A stretch of 5,307 bases of DNA from Oscillospiraceae bacterium. GTDB taxonomy: Bacteria; Bacillota; Clostridia; Oscillospirales; Oscillospiraceae. The position numbers and the translations under genes were made by a program. The notes beneath the pieces are model-generated. The model was not told where the DNA came from. It worked only from the letters and a program-made list of their open reading frames with translations, and ran no database searches. Where the stretch lies: positions 3,832 through 9,138 of the forward strand of contig WRMX01000066.1 in the NCBI GenBank assembly GCA_009776905.1. Direction: 5' to 3'. Positions 1 to 5,307 of this stretch are shown here, piece by piece (positions within the stretch are counted from its first letter, which is position 1; every line of letters starts with the position of its first letter).

Positions 1-31
1 AATGATATGTTATTATGGTGACATTATCATT
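1..31 (+). other. AT-rich imperfect hairpin upstream of the kinase gene
   Basis: Bases 1-7 (aatgata) pair perfectly with 25-31 (tatcatt). After a one-base bulge, 8-10 pair with 21-23, giving about 10 base pairs around a short loop. A T-rich stretch (30-38) follows, so this may be the terminator of a gene lying left of the window. A TATTAT at 11-16 could instead be a -10 box for the kinase gene, but its -35 would fall outside the window. The stem is almost all A:T and therefore weak. Confidence 0.25.
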
Positions 32-38
32 TTTCTTT

Positions 39-45
39 GGAGGAG
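39..45 (+). promoter_or_regulatory. Strong Shine-Dalgarno of the kinase gene
   Basis: GGAGGAG lies 9 bases before the ATG at 55. This decides the start: the in-frame TTG at 37 overlaps the ribosome binding site itself, and the GTG at 52 is too close. The ATG at 55 also puts the zinc-ribbon cysteines right at the N-terminus, as in other zinc-ribbon kinases. Confidence 0.85.
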
Positions 46-54
46 TGGTTTGTG

Positions 55-1947
55 ATGACCCGCTGCCTTGGCTGCATGAGGGAATATGACAGCCGATATG
101 ATATTTGTCCATATTGCGGTTACGCTGCGCACGCCGTGCCCGGCGACGCTTCGCATCTCAGCCCCGGGGTGCAAATCGGGAATCGCTATACGATTGGCCG
201 TTCTGTTGGATATGGCGGTTTCGGCGTCACATATATCGCCTGGGATTCGCAACAAGCCCGGCGCGTTGCTATAAAGGAGTTTTTTCCGCGCGAATACGCT
301 TCGCGCACAGCGGGGAGCAAGCCCATGTCGGTTTACAGCGACGAGGCCGCCGTCCACTTCCGCGCGGGCTTGAGCAGTTTTTTGAACGAAGGCAAGCAGT
401 TGACGAATTTTGCGCATTTGTCGGGCATTGTCGATATTTATGATGCTTTTGAGGAGAACAACACCGGATACTTGGTCATGGAGTATCTGGAGGGGCAGAC
501 AGTAAAGGATGCGCTGGCCGTAGAAGGCGCGTTTCCTTATGAAAAGGCGGAGCAGATCATTCGGAGCCTATTGGCTTCGCTGACCACCGTGCACCAATAT
601 GGCCTCATCCACCGCGATCTTTCGCCCGATAATATTTTCCTCACGAACGACGGGCAGGTGAAGTTGCTGGATTTTGGCGCGGCACGGCTTGCTGCGACTG
701 AGGGCACGCACAGCCTGACTGTCATTTTGAAGCATGGGTACGCGCCGATGGAGCAATATCAGACTCGCGGCAGACAAGGCCCGTGGACAGACATATATGC
801 GCTGGCAGCCACGTTCTACAAGATGCTGACCGGCGAGACGCCTCCTGACGCCATCGAGCGCAAAATTGAGGATAATATCAGGCGCCCGTCCGAAATGGGA
901 GCTGTTTTGCCGGCTGCCGCCGAGACTGCCATAATGCGCGCGCTCAGCGTCGACGTTGAGGGGCGGATCCAGTCAGTGCAGGAGTTTGAGGCTGCCTTGC
1001 CCAGGAGCGGGGGAACCGTGCGTCCGGGAAAGCGTGACGGAACGAGCAACGATCGGACCCTGCGTCCGGGCGGCAGCGGGCGGTCCGTGGATGGCGGGGG
1101 GACCGTGCGTCCGGGTGGCTCTCATGCGTCGCACGGCGGGGGGCAACAGGGGAAGAAAACATGGATTCCTGTTGTCGCTATTATTGCTGTTGTTTTGGTG
1201 GCCGCAATGATATATTTTTTGACACCGTCGCCCTCGCCGTTGCCGTTGCCATTGCCGGATGATACGAGTACGTCTGATACATCGACAGGGTCATCTTCCA
1301 CGCTTTCTGATTCTTCGCCGTCTCCGTCGCCGTCGCCGTCACCCTCACCGTCTCCGTCACCACCGCCACCGCCGTCACCGTCGCCCTCACCTTCACCTTC
1401 ACCTTCACCTTCACCGTCGCCCTCGCTGCCGCCATATATGGAATGGTGGGAAGGCGACTGGTATGGCACCATATTCGTTTATGATGCAAACTACGCATAT
1501 GAAGACATGATTGGCGGTCTGGAGGATATATATGCCAGAATTATTCCCGAACCAAGCGGAACTGCGATCATGTATTTATGGACCGACGAGACCGACATAG
1601 GCACCGTGTTTTTAAGCGTTGATAATTCCGTGGGGGGAGACATGGGGGTGGCCACCGCCACAGGCGGCGAGTTGTTCGAATATTCCGTATACAGAGAAGA
1701 ATGGATTATTGATCCATCGAAGGCGTCGTATAGCGATATGATCGAAATTGTGGAGCTTTTTATCGATCCTGACGGCGATTGGTTCAGCTATGAGATTTTG
1801 CTGCGCCCGTGGGGGATGGGCTGGGAGGATGTCGATGCGGTCGACCAGCCGGTCTATTATGACGATTGGTATCTGAGCGTCAGAAATCTGCCTTTGTTGA
1901 CTGCTTTGGAGCAGTATGAGTTGTTCATACACCCGGCGATTAAATGA
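55..1947 (+). CDS. Membrane Ser/Thr protein kinase (Hanks type) with N-terminal zinc ribbon, Ser-Pro stalk and unknown ectodomain
   Basis: A 630-residue transmembrane receptor kinase that should phosphorylate Ser/Thr of cytoplasmic proteins. Seen in order: zinc ribbon with C4-x2-C7 and C18-x2-C21; kinase domain about 45-315 with glycine loop GYGGFG (52-57), ATP lysine K74 in VAIKEFF, candidate helix-C glutamate E112, hinge VMEYLEG (141-147), catalytic HRDLSPDN (186-193; D188, N193), DFG (207-209), APE-equivalent YAPMEQY (229-235) and helix-F D246. All catalytic residues are present, so it is probably active. A Gly-rich linker (318-368) holds TVRPG, TLRPG and TVRPG. K367-K368 precede a membrane span (about 370-389), which predicts the kinase inside and the C-terminus outside. 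A Ser-Pro/Pro tract (391-460, densest 421-460) forms an extended stalk. The acidic, aromatic ectodomain (461-630) begins with WWEGDWYG, and I do not recognise it. This kinase type is familiar in Clostridia; the ligand and substrates are unknown. A hairpin terminator follows. Confidence 0.93.
   Translation: MTRCLGCMREYDSRYDICPYCGYAAHAVPGDASHLSPGVQIGNRYTIGRSVGYGGFGVTYIAWDSQQARRVAIKEFFPREYASRTAGSKPMSVYSDEAAVHFRAGLSSFLNEGKQLTNFAHLSGIVDIYDAFEENNTGYLVMEYLEGQTVKDALAVEGAFPYEKAEQIIRSLLASLTTVHQYGLIHRDLSPDNIFLTNDGQVKLLDFGAARLAATEGTHSLTVILKHGYAPMEQYQTRGRQGPWTDIYALAATFYKMLTGETPPDAIERKIEDNIRRPSEMGAVLPAAAETAIMRALSVDVEGRIQSVQEFEAALPRSGGTVRPGKRDGTSNDRTLRPGGSGRSVDGGGTVRPGGSHASHGGGQQGKKTWIPVVAIIAVVLVAAMIYFLTPSPSPLPLPLPDDTSTSDTSTGSSSTLSDSSPSPSPSPSPSPSPSPPPPPSPSPSPSPSPSPSPSPSLPPYMEWWEGDWYGTIFVYDANYAYEDMIGGLEDIYARIIPEPSGTAIMYLWTDETDIGTVFLSVDNSVGGDMGVATATGGELFEYSVYREEWIIDPSKASYSDMIEIVELFIDPDGDWFSYEILLRPWGMGWEDVDAVDQPVYYDDWYLSVRNLPLLTALEQYELFIHPAIK
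1315..1434 (+). repeat. Hexanucleotide (tcNccN) tract encoding the Ser-Pro stalk
   Basis: An in-frame tandem array of Ser-Pro codon pairs (residues 421-460), interrupted by a run of prolines at 437-440. Most units differ at third positions, but four units of ttcacc (1392-1415) are identical. Because the unit is six bases, slippage would lengthen or shorten the extracellular stalk without shifting the frame. A shorter related stretch (1225-1257) encodes PSPSPLPLPLP just after the membrane span. Confidence 0.85.
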
Positions 1948-1982
1948 TCAAGGTTGTCTCTCATGGGCATGGCCATAACATA

Positions 1983-2024
1983 AATAAGCCGTATTACATT
2001 CGTTGTTATGTAATACGGCTTATT
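1983..2024. terminator. Shared bidirectional terminator hairpin between convergent genes
   Basis: Arm 1983-1999 (aataagccgtattacat) is the exact reverse complement of 2008-2024, giving 17 perfect base pairs around an 8-base loop (2000-2007). It starts 35 bases after the kinase stop and lies 19 bases from the stop codon of the minus-strand gene. The stem ends in A/T runs, so RNA from either strand leaves a short U-rich end; neither side has a long uninterrupted U tract. The convergent position and perfect stem support intrinsic termination in both directions. It is the only notable structure in this 96-base gap. Confidence 0.8.
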
Positions 2025-2043
2025 GATTGTGCTGATGGAATTG

Positions 2044-3216
2044 TTATCTGGCGTTCCAGGCTTCCTGGACGGCGTTTTGGAGATCGCGTTTGTAGTATTC
2101 GGACGTGCTGCTCGTGACGCTGCCAAGGAAATGCATGCATATGTGGCCGTCCATGCCGTTGTCGGGGATCGTGCTGACGGAATGGGGCATTGCGTGAATC
2201 GAAGCCGCGACGAGATGATCGCCAATGACGACCCATATGGGACGCGCATCCCAGCTCCACACGCCATTGCGTATCTGGAGGATGGTGTCGGTGTCGGCTT
2301 TCGTTGCCGGCTCGACATCGGCGTGGTCGCCCTTCGAGAAGCATTTGACATTGTATGTGAGGCCGGTCCTGACATCAATGACTTTCAAAGAAGTGTGGTA
2401 CGGCATGATTTGGCTAACGACAGACCAATTGAGCAGCTCGACGGCCCTGCCTGTGACGCTGAGCAGATCGGACCTGATGTAGCCGACCGCGCCGTCAACG
2501 CGGGCTTTTGTCCAACCGTCGGAATCGCGGTCGATGACTTCGACGCTGGTGTTGACGCTGAGGACTTTGAGAACATCGGAGTCTGTGGTCGGACCGGAGC
2601 GGAAGTTGACGCCGTCGATGGTTTTGAGCGTTCCGGAAGCCTGCTGCTGCGATGATGCTGACTGCTGTGAGGCAGATGCGGCTTGTTGCGAGGAGGACTG
2701 CTGCGATGCGGCGGATTGCTGCGAAGCGGCGGCTGCCTCTTGGGCGACATGGCCGGTGACGGACAGATATTCGGACTTGATGTATCCGTTGATGCCGTTG
2801 ATCGCTACCTTCGACCAGCCCGCGGGGTTATGTTCGAGGACGTCGACGTTGAAGCCGGCAGCCAGCGTGCGCAGCACGTCGGAATCCGTGGAGGGCCCGG
2901 AGCGGAAGTTGACGCCGTCGGTCGTCTTGAAAGCAACAGCTCCGCTCGACGTGGGGATCGTGAGATATTCGGACTTGATATATCCGACCGTGCCATCGAT
3001 TTTTGCCTTTGTCCAGCCAGAGGGGTCATGGTCAATCACTTCAATGGCGGTGCCTGTGCTGATGGTTTTGATGATGTTCGCATCGAGCGACGCATCGGCG
3101 CGGAAGTTGACTTTGTCGTCTGTGACGAGCTCCGCCGCAAGCGCCGTTTGCGCGAGCGCGATGGCCATGCTGCAGAGCAGCGTTATGCTCAGAATTTTGC
3201 GTGTTAGTCGTTTCAC
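2044..3216 (-). CDS. Exported triple SH3b protein with C-terminal H/C/H domain (possible cell-wall enzyme)
   Basis: A 390-residue exported protein starting at GTG (3216). Signal peptide: basic MKRLTRK, hydrophobic core about 8-23, cleavage near ALA-A (25-28). C15 is preceded by Leu, so it is not a convincing lipobox. Three bacterial SH3 domains at about 30-87, 97-153 and 197-254 each carry a VNFR(S/A) start and end in GYI(K/R)S(E/D); such domains usually bind peptidoglycan. An Ala/Ser/Gln linker (159-195) separates domains 2 and 3. The C-terminal part (259-390) contains H341, H345, H358, C360 and H362 (GHICMHF), which I recall as a conserved tail of clostridial SH3b proteins without a settled name. 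The H341 to H358-x-C360 arrangement recalls the His...HGC pocket of YkuD L,D-transpeptidases, but the resemblance is weak, so enzymatic activity is inference. The protein is likely wall-associated. It has its own promoter (3253-3281) and ends at the shared hairpin. Confidence 0.9.
   Translation of the reverse strand: MKRLTRKILSITLLCSMAIALAQTALAAELVTDDKVNFRADASLDANIIKTISTGTAIEVIDHDPSGWTKAKIDGTVGYIKSEYLTIPTSSGAVAFKTTDGVNFRSGPSTDSDVLRTLAAGFNVDVLEHNPAGWSKVAINGINGYIKSEYLSVTGHVAQEAAAASQQSAASQQSSSQQAASASQQSASSQQQASGTLKTIDGVNFRSGPTTDSDVLKVLSVNTSVEVIDRDSDGWTKARVDGAVGYIRSDLLSVTGRAVELLNWSVVSQIMPYHTSLKVIDVRTGLTYNVKCFSKGDHADVEPATKADTDTILQIRNGVWSWDARPIWVVIGDHLVAASIHAMPHSVSTIPDNGMDGHICMHFLGSVTSSTSEYYKRDLQNAVQEAWNAR
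2594..2920. repeat. 24-bp exact direct repeat within the SH3b gene (2594-2617 and 2897-2920)
   Basis: Bases 2594-2617 and 2897-2920 are identical; they encode the GVNFRSGP start of SH3 domains 3 and 2. The offset is 303 bases (101 codons), so recombination between them would remove one SH3 domain plus the linker in frame. A second exact 17-base repeat (2765-2781 and 2963-2979, offset 198) encodes the YIKSEY ends of domains 2 and 1. The pattern fits internal domain duplication. Confidence 0.8.
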
Positions 3217-3227
3217 GGTTGGTTTCG

Positions 3228-3231
3228 CCTC
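3228..3231 (-). promoter_or_regulatory. Shine-Dalgarno (GAGG) of the SH3b gene
   Basis: Read on the minus strand, GAGG lies 11 bases before the GTG at 3216, a slightly long spacing. No ATG lies between it and the basic N-region of the signal peptide, and the next in-frame ATG (residue 17) would destroy the signal peptide. GTG is therefore the preferred start. Confidence 0.55.
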
Positions 3232-3252
3232 GTTTCTGCTAGTTGTGCGGTG

Positions 3253-3281
3253 ATAATATCACAAATAGTTACAGCTGTCAA
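3253..3281 (-). promoter_or_regulatory. Near-consensus sigma-A promoter for the SH3b gene
   Basis: On the minus strand, a perfect -35 TTGACA (3281-3276) is followed by a 17-base spacer and -10 TATTAT (3258-3253), preceded by TGA, which fits an extended -10. The expected transcript start near 3246 gives a leader of about 30 bases before the GTG. This is the best promoter in the window and suggests strong vegetative expression. Confidence 0.8.
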
Positions 3282-3398
3282 TAGCTTTTGTCATAATTTT
3301 GTAAATATTTGTATCTCTTTTGCGTTATATGCCACGATGATACTACAAAATTGTATCAAAGTCGTATCAAACCATATCTATAACAATTTTCGTTTTGC
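3282..3398. promoter_or_regulatory. AT-rich divergent intergenic stretch with possible operator repeats
   Basis: This is the core of the 259-base gap between two divergent genes. It holds the inverted pair TGATAC (3338-3343) and GTATCA (3353-3358) with a 9-base spacer, a direct repeat GTATCAAA at 3353-3360 and 3364-3371 (11-base period, about one helical turn), and a 9-base inverted pair aattttgta (3295-3303) and tacaaaatt (3344-3352). They lie between the two predicted promoters, a suitable place for a regulator. Short repeats arise by chance in AT-rich DNA, so no regulator can be named. I see no coding sequence here. Confidence 0.3.
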
Positions 3399-3428
3399 TT
3401 GATTTGAGGGGCGGGTATATGGTATAAA
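3399..3428 (+). promoter_or_regulatory. Predicted promoter for the URO-D-like/oxidoreductase genes
   Basis: TTGATT (3399-3404), an 18-base spacer and TATAAA (3423-3428), with TGG just before the -10 acting as an extended -10. The transcript would begin near 3435, giving a leader of about 40 bases. A direct repeat tgactat (3436-3442 and 3444-3450) sits at the predicted start and leader. Confidence 0.5.
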
Positions 3429-3460
3429 TACTGTATGACTATTTGACTATGCGATTTTTG

Positions 3461-3467
3461 AAAGGGG
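3461..3467 (+). promoter_or_regulatory. Shine-Dalgarno (AAAGGGG) of the URO-D-like gene
   Basis: It sits 8 bases before the ATG at 3476. This favours that start over the in-frame TTG at 3443 or ATG at 3449, which have no ribosome binding site. The protein then begins MAGITPKENF, which matches the usual T-x-K/R-E N-terminus of the URO-D superfamily. Confidence 0.75.
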
Positions 3468-3475
3468 TATTTGAT

Positions 3476-4510
3476 ATGGCCGGAATTACACCGAAAGAGA
3501 ACTTTTTGAGGCTGGCGGGCGGAGGGCATCCCGAATACGTTCCATACTTCACGTTCATGGGCAACGAGCCGATACCCGAGATTGCGACGAAATCCGCGTT
3601 CATCGAGCTGTTCGAGACAAAACCTCCCAACGAGGATGGCAGCATGACGAATGTTTGGGGCGTCACGAACTATCCAAACCAGGACACGGCGGGCTCCGCG
3701 ATGCCGGCTCCGAACGTATATATTATGGAAGACATCACCAAATGGCGCGATGTGCTCAAAACTCCGAAGCTGAGGAGCGATCTCGATTTCGAGGCGATGG
3801 CGAAGGCGGAGATGGAGCGCATAGAAATCAACCGCGATGAGACCGCGCTGAGGGCGGGGCTCGGATTCGGCCCCTGGATGACGCTCATTTCTTTCATGGG
3901 TTTCGAGGGCGCGATGCTGGCAATGGCCGAAGAGCCTGAAAGCGTCAAGGAGATGTTCGACTGGATGGCCTCGCTATATGAGCCGTATATCGAAAAGGTG
4001 CTGGACGCATATAAGCCCGACATCTGGAGCATGGGCGACGACACTTGCACGGAGCGCGGCCCGTTTTTCTCCGTCGATATGTATAAGGATCTGTTCAAGC
4101 CGTATTATCAGCGCTTCGCGAAGCAGGCGCAGGAGCGCGGCATTCCGATCGTTTACCACATTTGCGGATTCATCGAGCCTTTCATCCCGGACATGATCGA
4201 TTTTGGCGTCAAATACGTCGAGCCCGCGCAGGAGACGAATGACATCATGGCGTTGAAGGAGACATACAAGGGGCAGCTATCGTATCTCGGGGGCTATGAC
4301 TGGGGCAAGCATGTTCCGAGGAACTATCCGAATTACGATGAAGAGGAAGTGCGGCAGGATGTGCGCAATGCCATCGATAAGTATAGCCCGGGCGGCGCTT
4401 ATGGCACGTTGATCTGGCCGGTCAGCTTCGTCGAGGATCCTCATATCGAGGATTTGAAGAAGCTCGTTTGGAACGAGGCTTACGAATACGGCAAGAAGGT
4501 ATATAAATAG
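3476..4510 (+). CDS. URO-D superfamily protein, MtaA/methyltransferase-like, lacking the third zinc cysteine
   Basis: A 344-residue cytoplasmic TIM-barrel-type protein, the usual length for this superfamily. Visible marks: N-terminal TPKENFLRL...P-E-Y-V-P (5-23), GDD (187-189), YHICG (227-231) with H228-x-C230, VEPAQ (248-252), LGGYDWG (271-277) and the late GGAYGTL segment (306-312). The Arg-rich MRQAGR motif of true heme-pathway uroporphyrinogen decarboxylase is absent, so HemE activity is unlikely. Corrinoid/CoM methyltransferases such as MtaA and MtbA bind zinc through H-x-C and a Cys about 75-80 residues later. Here H-x-C is kept, but no Cys follows position 230 and the only other one is C191. 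A changed metal site or a non-methyltransferase role is possible. The next gene, 14 bases downstream, is an FAD oxidoreductase, probably co-transcribed. Family assignment is secure; the reaction and substrate are unknown. Confidence 0.88.
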   Translation: MAGITPKENFLRLAGGGHPEYVPYFTFMGNEPIPEIATKSAFIELFETKPPNEDGSMTNVWGVTNYPNQDTAGSAMPAPNVYIMEDITKWRDVLKTPKLRSDLDFEAMAKAEMERIEINRDETALRAGLGFGPWMTLISFMGFEGAMLAMAEEPESVKEMFDWMASLYEPYIEKVLDAYKPDIWSMGDDTCTERGPFFSVDMYKDLFKPYYQRFAKQAQERGIPIVYHICGFIEPFIPDMIDFGVKYVEPAQETNDIMALKETYKGQLSYLGGYDWGKHVPRNYPNYDEEEVRQDVRNAIDKYSPGGAYGTLIWPVSFVEDPHIEDLKKLVWNEAYEYGKKVYK

Positions 4511-4524
4511 AAGATGGGCGTGTT

Positions 4525-5307
4525 ATGTTCAAAGAAAAGTTTAAAAAATTCAAACAGATTGCGCTGATAGCGCTGTTGGGCGTCGCGCTCGTCATCGTGG
4601 GGGTGTCGTCGCTCATCAGCAGGGGCGGGATTGGCCGCAGCGCCGTGCAGGGGCCGATCCTGGACGGCAGGGAGTCATTCCATGTGATCGTTGCCGGAGG
4701 AGAGCCGGAAGGGGTGGCCGCCGCGCTGGCTGCCGCAAGGAACGGCATGCGGACGCTGCTTGTGGAGCGGGGCAACGCGCTCGGAGGGCTGATGACTCTC
4801 GGAATGCTAAATTCGCTGGACCAGAGCTACGGCCCGGACGGAGAGATATTGACGCGCGGCATATTCCAGGAGTTTTATAAAGCCCTTGGCGATGGTTTTG
4901 ATATTGAAGAGGCGAAGGCGTGGTTCTTAAAAAAATGCAACAATGAGCCGAATTTGACCGTAATGCTGGACACCGAGGTCATCGCGCCGGTCATGGATGG
5001 CAATACGATTATCGGTCTTGAGATGCAGAGAAAGGGCGATGCGGAGCCGCAGGTTGTCCGCAGCTTGGCCGTCATCGACGCGACCGCCGACGGCGACATC
5101 TGCGCGGCAGCGGGAGCACCGTATACCGTCGGGGGCGAGGACCACGGCTCGCATGGCACGATGCAGGGCGTCACGTTGGTTTTTGAGGTCGCCGGGGTCA
5201 ATTGGAACGCCGTCTCCGATTTCCTTTGGAACGACGACAACGCGAGCACTGGCGCCAACAAGGACGTGGCGTGGGGATATGGGGAGCAGGCGCGCGAATA
5301 TGAGCTG
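4525..5307 (+). CDS. Membrane-anchored FAD-dependent oxidoreductase, N-terminal part (cut by window end)
   Basis: An open frame of 261 codons running off the window with no stop. The ATG at 4525 is the only suitable start after the in-frame TAA at 4504; the ribosome binding site (agatggg) is weak, so translation may be coupled to the preceding gene. Lysine-rich MFKEKFKKFK is followed by a hydrophobic span (about 12-31), predicting a signal anchor with the enzyme outside the membrane. The Rossmann motif VIVAGGEPEGVAAALAAARNG (54-74) ends at acidic E81 in LLVER, the usual FAD ribose contact. The third position of GxGxxG is Glu (E60), a variant I recall in relatives. LGGLMTLGMLNSLD (86-99), VIDATADGDICAAAG (183-197) and a following GVPY-like APY are typical of FAD_oxidored-type flavoproteins. 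The substrate domain is probably mostly missing. The operon position suggests it oxidises or reduces a compound related to the URO-D-like partner's substrate. Confidence 0.85.
   Translation, partial: MFKEKFKKFKQIALIALLGVALVIVGVSSLISRGGIGRSAVQGPILDGRESFHVIVAGGEPEGVAAALAAARNGMRTLLVERGNALGGLMTLGMLNSLDQSYGPDGEILTRGIFQEFYKALGDGFDIEEAKAWFLKKCNNEPNLTVMLDTEVIAPVMDGNTIIGLEMQRKGDAEPQVVRSLAVIDATADGDICAAAGAPYTVGGEDHGSHGTMQGVTLVFEVAGVNWNAVSDFLWNDDNASTGANKDVAWGYGEQAREYEL

Noticed and set aside
1122..1510. Open frames opposite or out of frame with the Ser-Pro tract (Gly-Glu/Asp, Lys-Val and Arg-His repeats)
   Set aside because: They arise from the low-complexity hexamer repeat read in other frames. None has a ribosome binding site or a plausible protein composition, and the kinase frame fully explains the DNA.
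2044..3216. Lipoprotein reading of the SH3b protein through C15
   Set aside because: The residue before C15 is Leu, not Gly/Ala/Ser, and a better signal peptidase I site (ALA-A) follows at 25-28.
2023..3253. Long plus-strand open frames (2023-2655, 2534-3253, 2683-3207) antisense to the SH3b gene
   Set aside because: They are shadows of a GC-rich gene. The minus-strand product has a signal peptide, three SH3 domains and a strong promoter, whereas the plus-strand frames resemble no family, and the first begins inside the terminator hairpin.
3217..3475. Riboswitch or small RNA gene in the divergent gap
   Set aside because: Both predicted leaders are only about 30-40 bases, too short for a riboswitch, and I find no strong stem with a U tract.
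3670..4098. Minus-strand 142-codon open frame inside the URO-D-like gene
   Set aside because: The sense strand has clear family motifs throughout. The antisense product is Ser/Ile-rich without recognisable features.
3476..4510. Uroporphyrinogen decarboxylase HemE of heme synthesis
   Set aside because: The characteristic N-terminal Arg motif is missing, an H-x-C metal pair is present, and no other heme gene is nearby.
4422..5261. Minus-strand open frames within the oxidoreductase (4422-4775, 4875-5261, 4927-5154)
   Set aside because: The plus-strand frame is open to the window end and carries FAD-binding motifs; the antisense frames are composition artefacts.

Overview
The window looks like a piece of a Gram-positive, clostridial-type (Bacillota) chromosome, probably from an uncultured or anaerobic lineage. 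Supporting signs are strong purine-rich ribosome binding sites, sigma-A-like promoters in AT-rich intergenic DNA between moderately GC-rich genes, a zinc-ribbon/Hanks-kinase receptor of a type I recall as common in Clostridia, a secreted SH3b wall protein, and a URO-D-like gene next to an FAD oxidoreductase. No species can be named from the sequence alone.

Layout: (1) 55-1947 (+) encodes a 630-residue membrane Ser/Thr protein kinase. It has an N-terminal CxxC/CxxC zinc ribbon, a complete kinase domain, a linker with three T-[V/L]-R-P-G repeats, one membrane span, a long Ser-Pro stalk and an unrecognised ~170-residue ectodomain. (2) 1983-2024 is a perfect 17-bp hairpin between convergent genes, probably a shared bidirectional terminator. 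(3) 2044-3216 (-) encodes a 390-residue exported protein: signal peptide, three bacterial SH3 domains, an Ala/Ser/Gln linker and a C-terminal domain with an H...HxCxH cluster, distantly reminiscent of YkuD L,D-transpeptidases. (4) 3217-3475 is an AT-rich divergent regulatory region with a near-consensus promoter for the minus-strand gene, a plausible promoter for the plus-strand pair, and short inverted and direct repeats that could be operators. (5) 3476-4510 (+) encodes a 344-residue member of the URO-D/MtaA methyltransferase-like superfamily that keeps the H-x-C zinc pair but has no third cysteine ligand. (6) 4525-5307 (+), cut by the window end, encodes an N-terminally membrane-anchored FAD-dependent oxidoreductase.

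How they may work together: the kinase and the SH3b protein both act at the envelope but are convergently transcribed, so a functional link is only a possibility. The URO-D-like gene and the oxidoreductase are 14 bp apart on one strand and probably form an operon for metabolism of a methylated or otherwise modified small molecule; the substrate cannot be read from the sequence. I see no tRNA, rRNA, CRISPR array, insertion sequence or phage gene. No single gene here is an obviously new system. The least-described parts are the kinase ectodomain with its TVRPG linker, the H/C/H domain of the SH3b protein, and the reduced-ligand URO-D/membrane flavoprotein pair.
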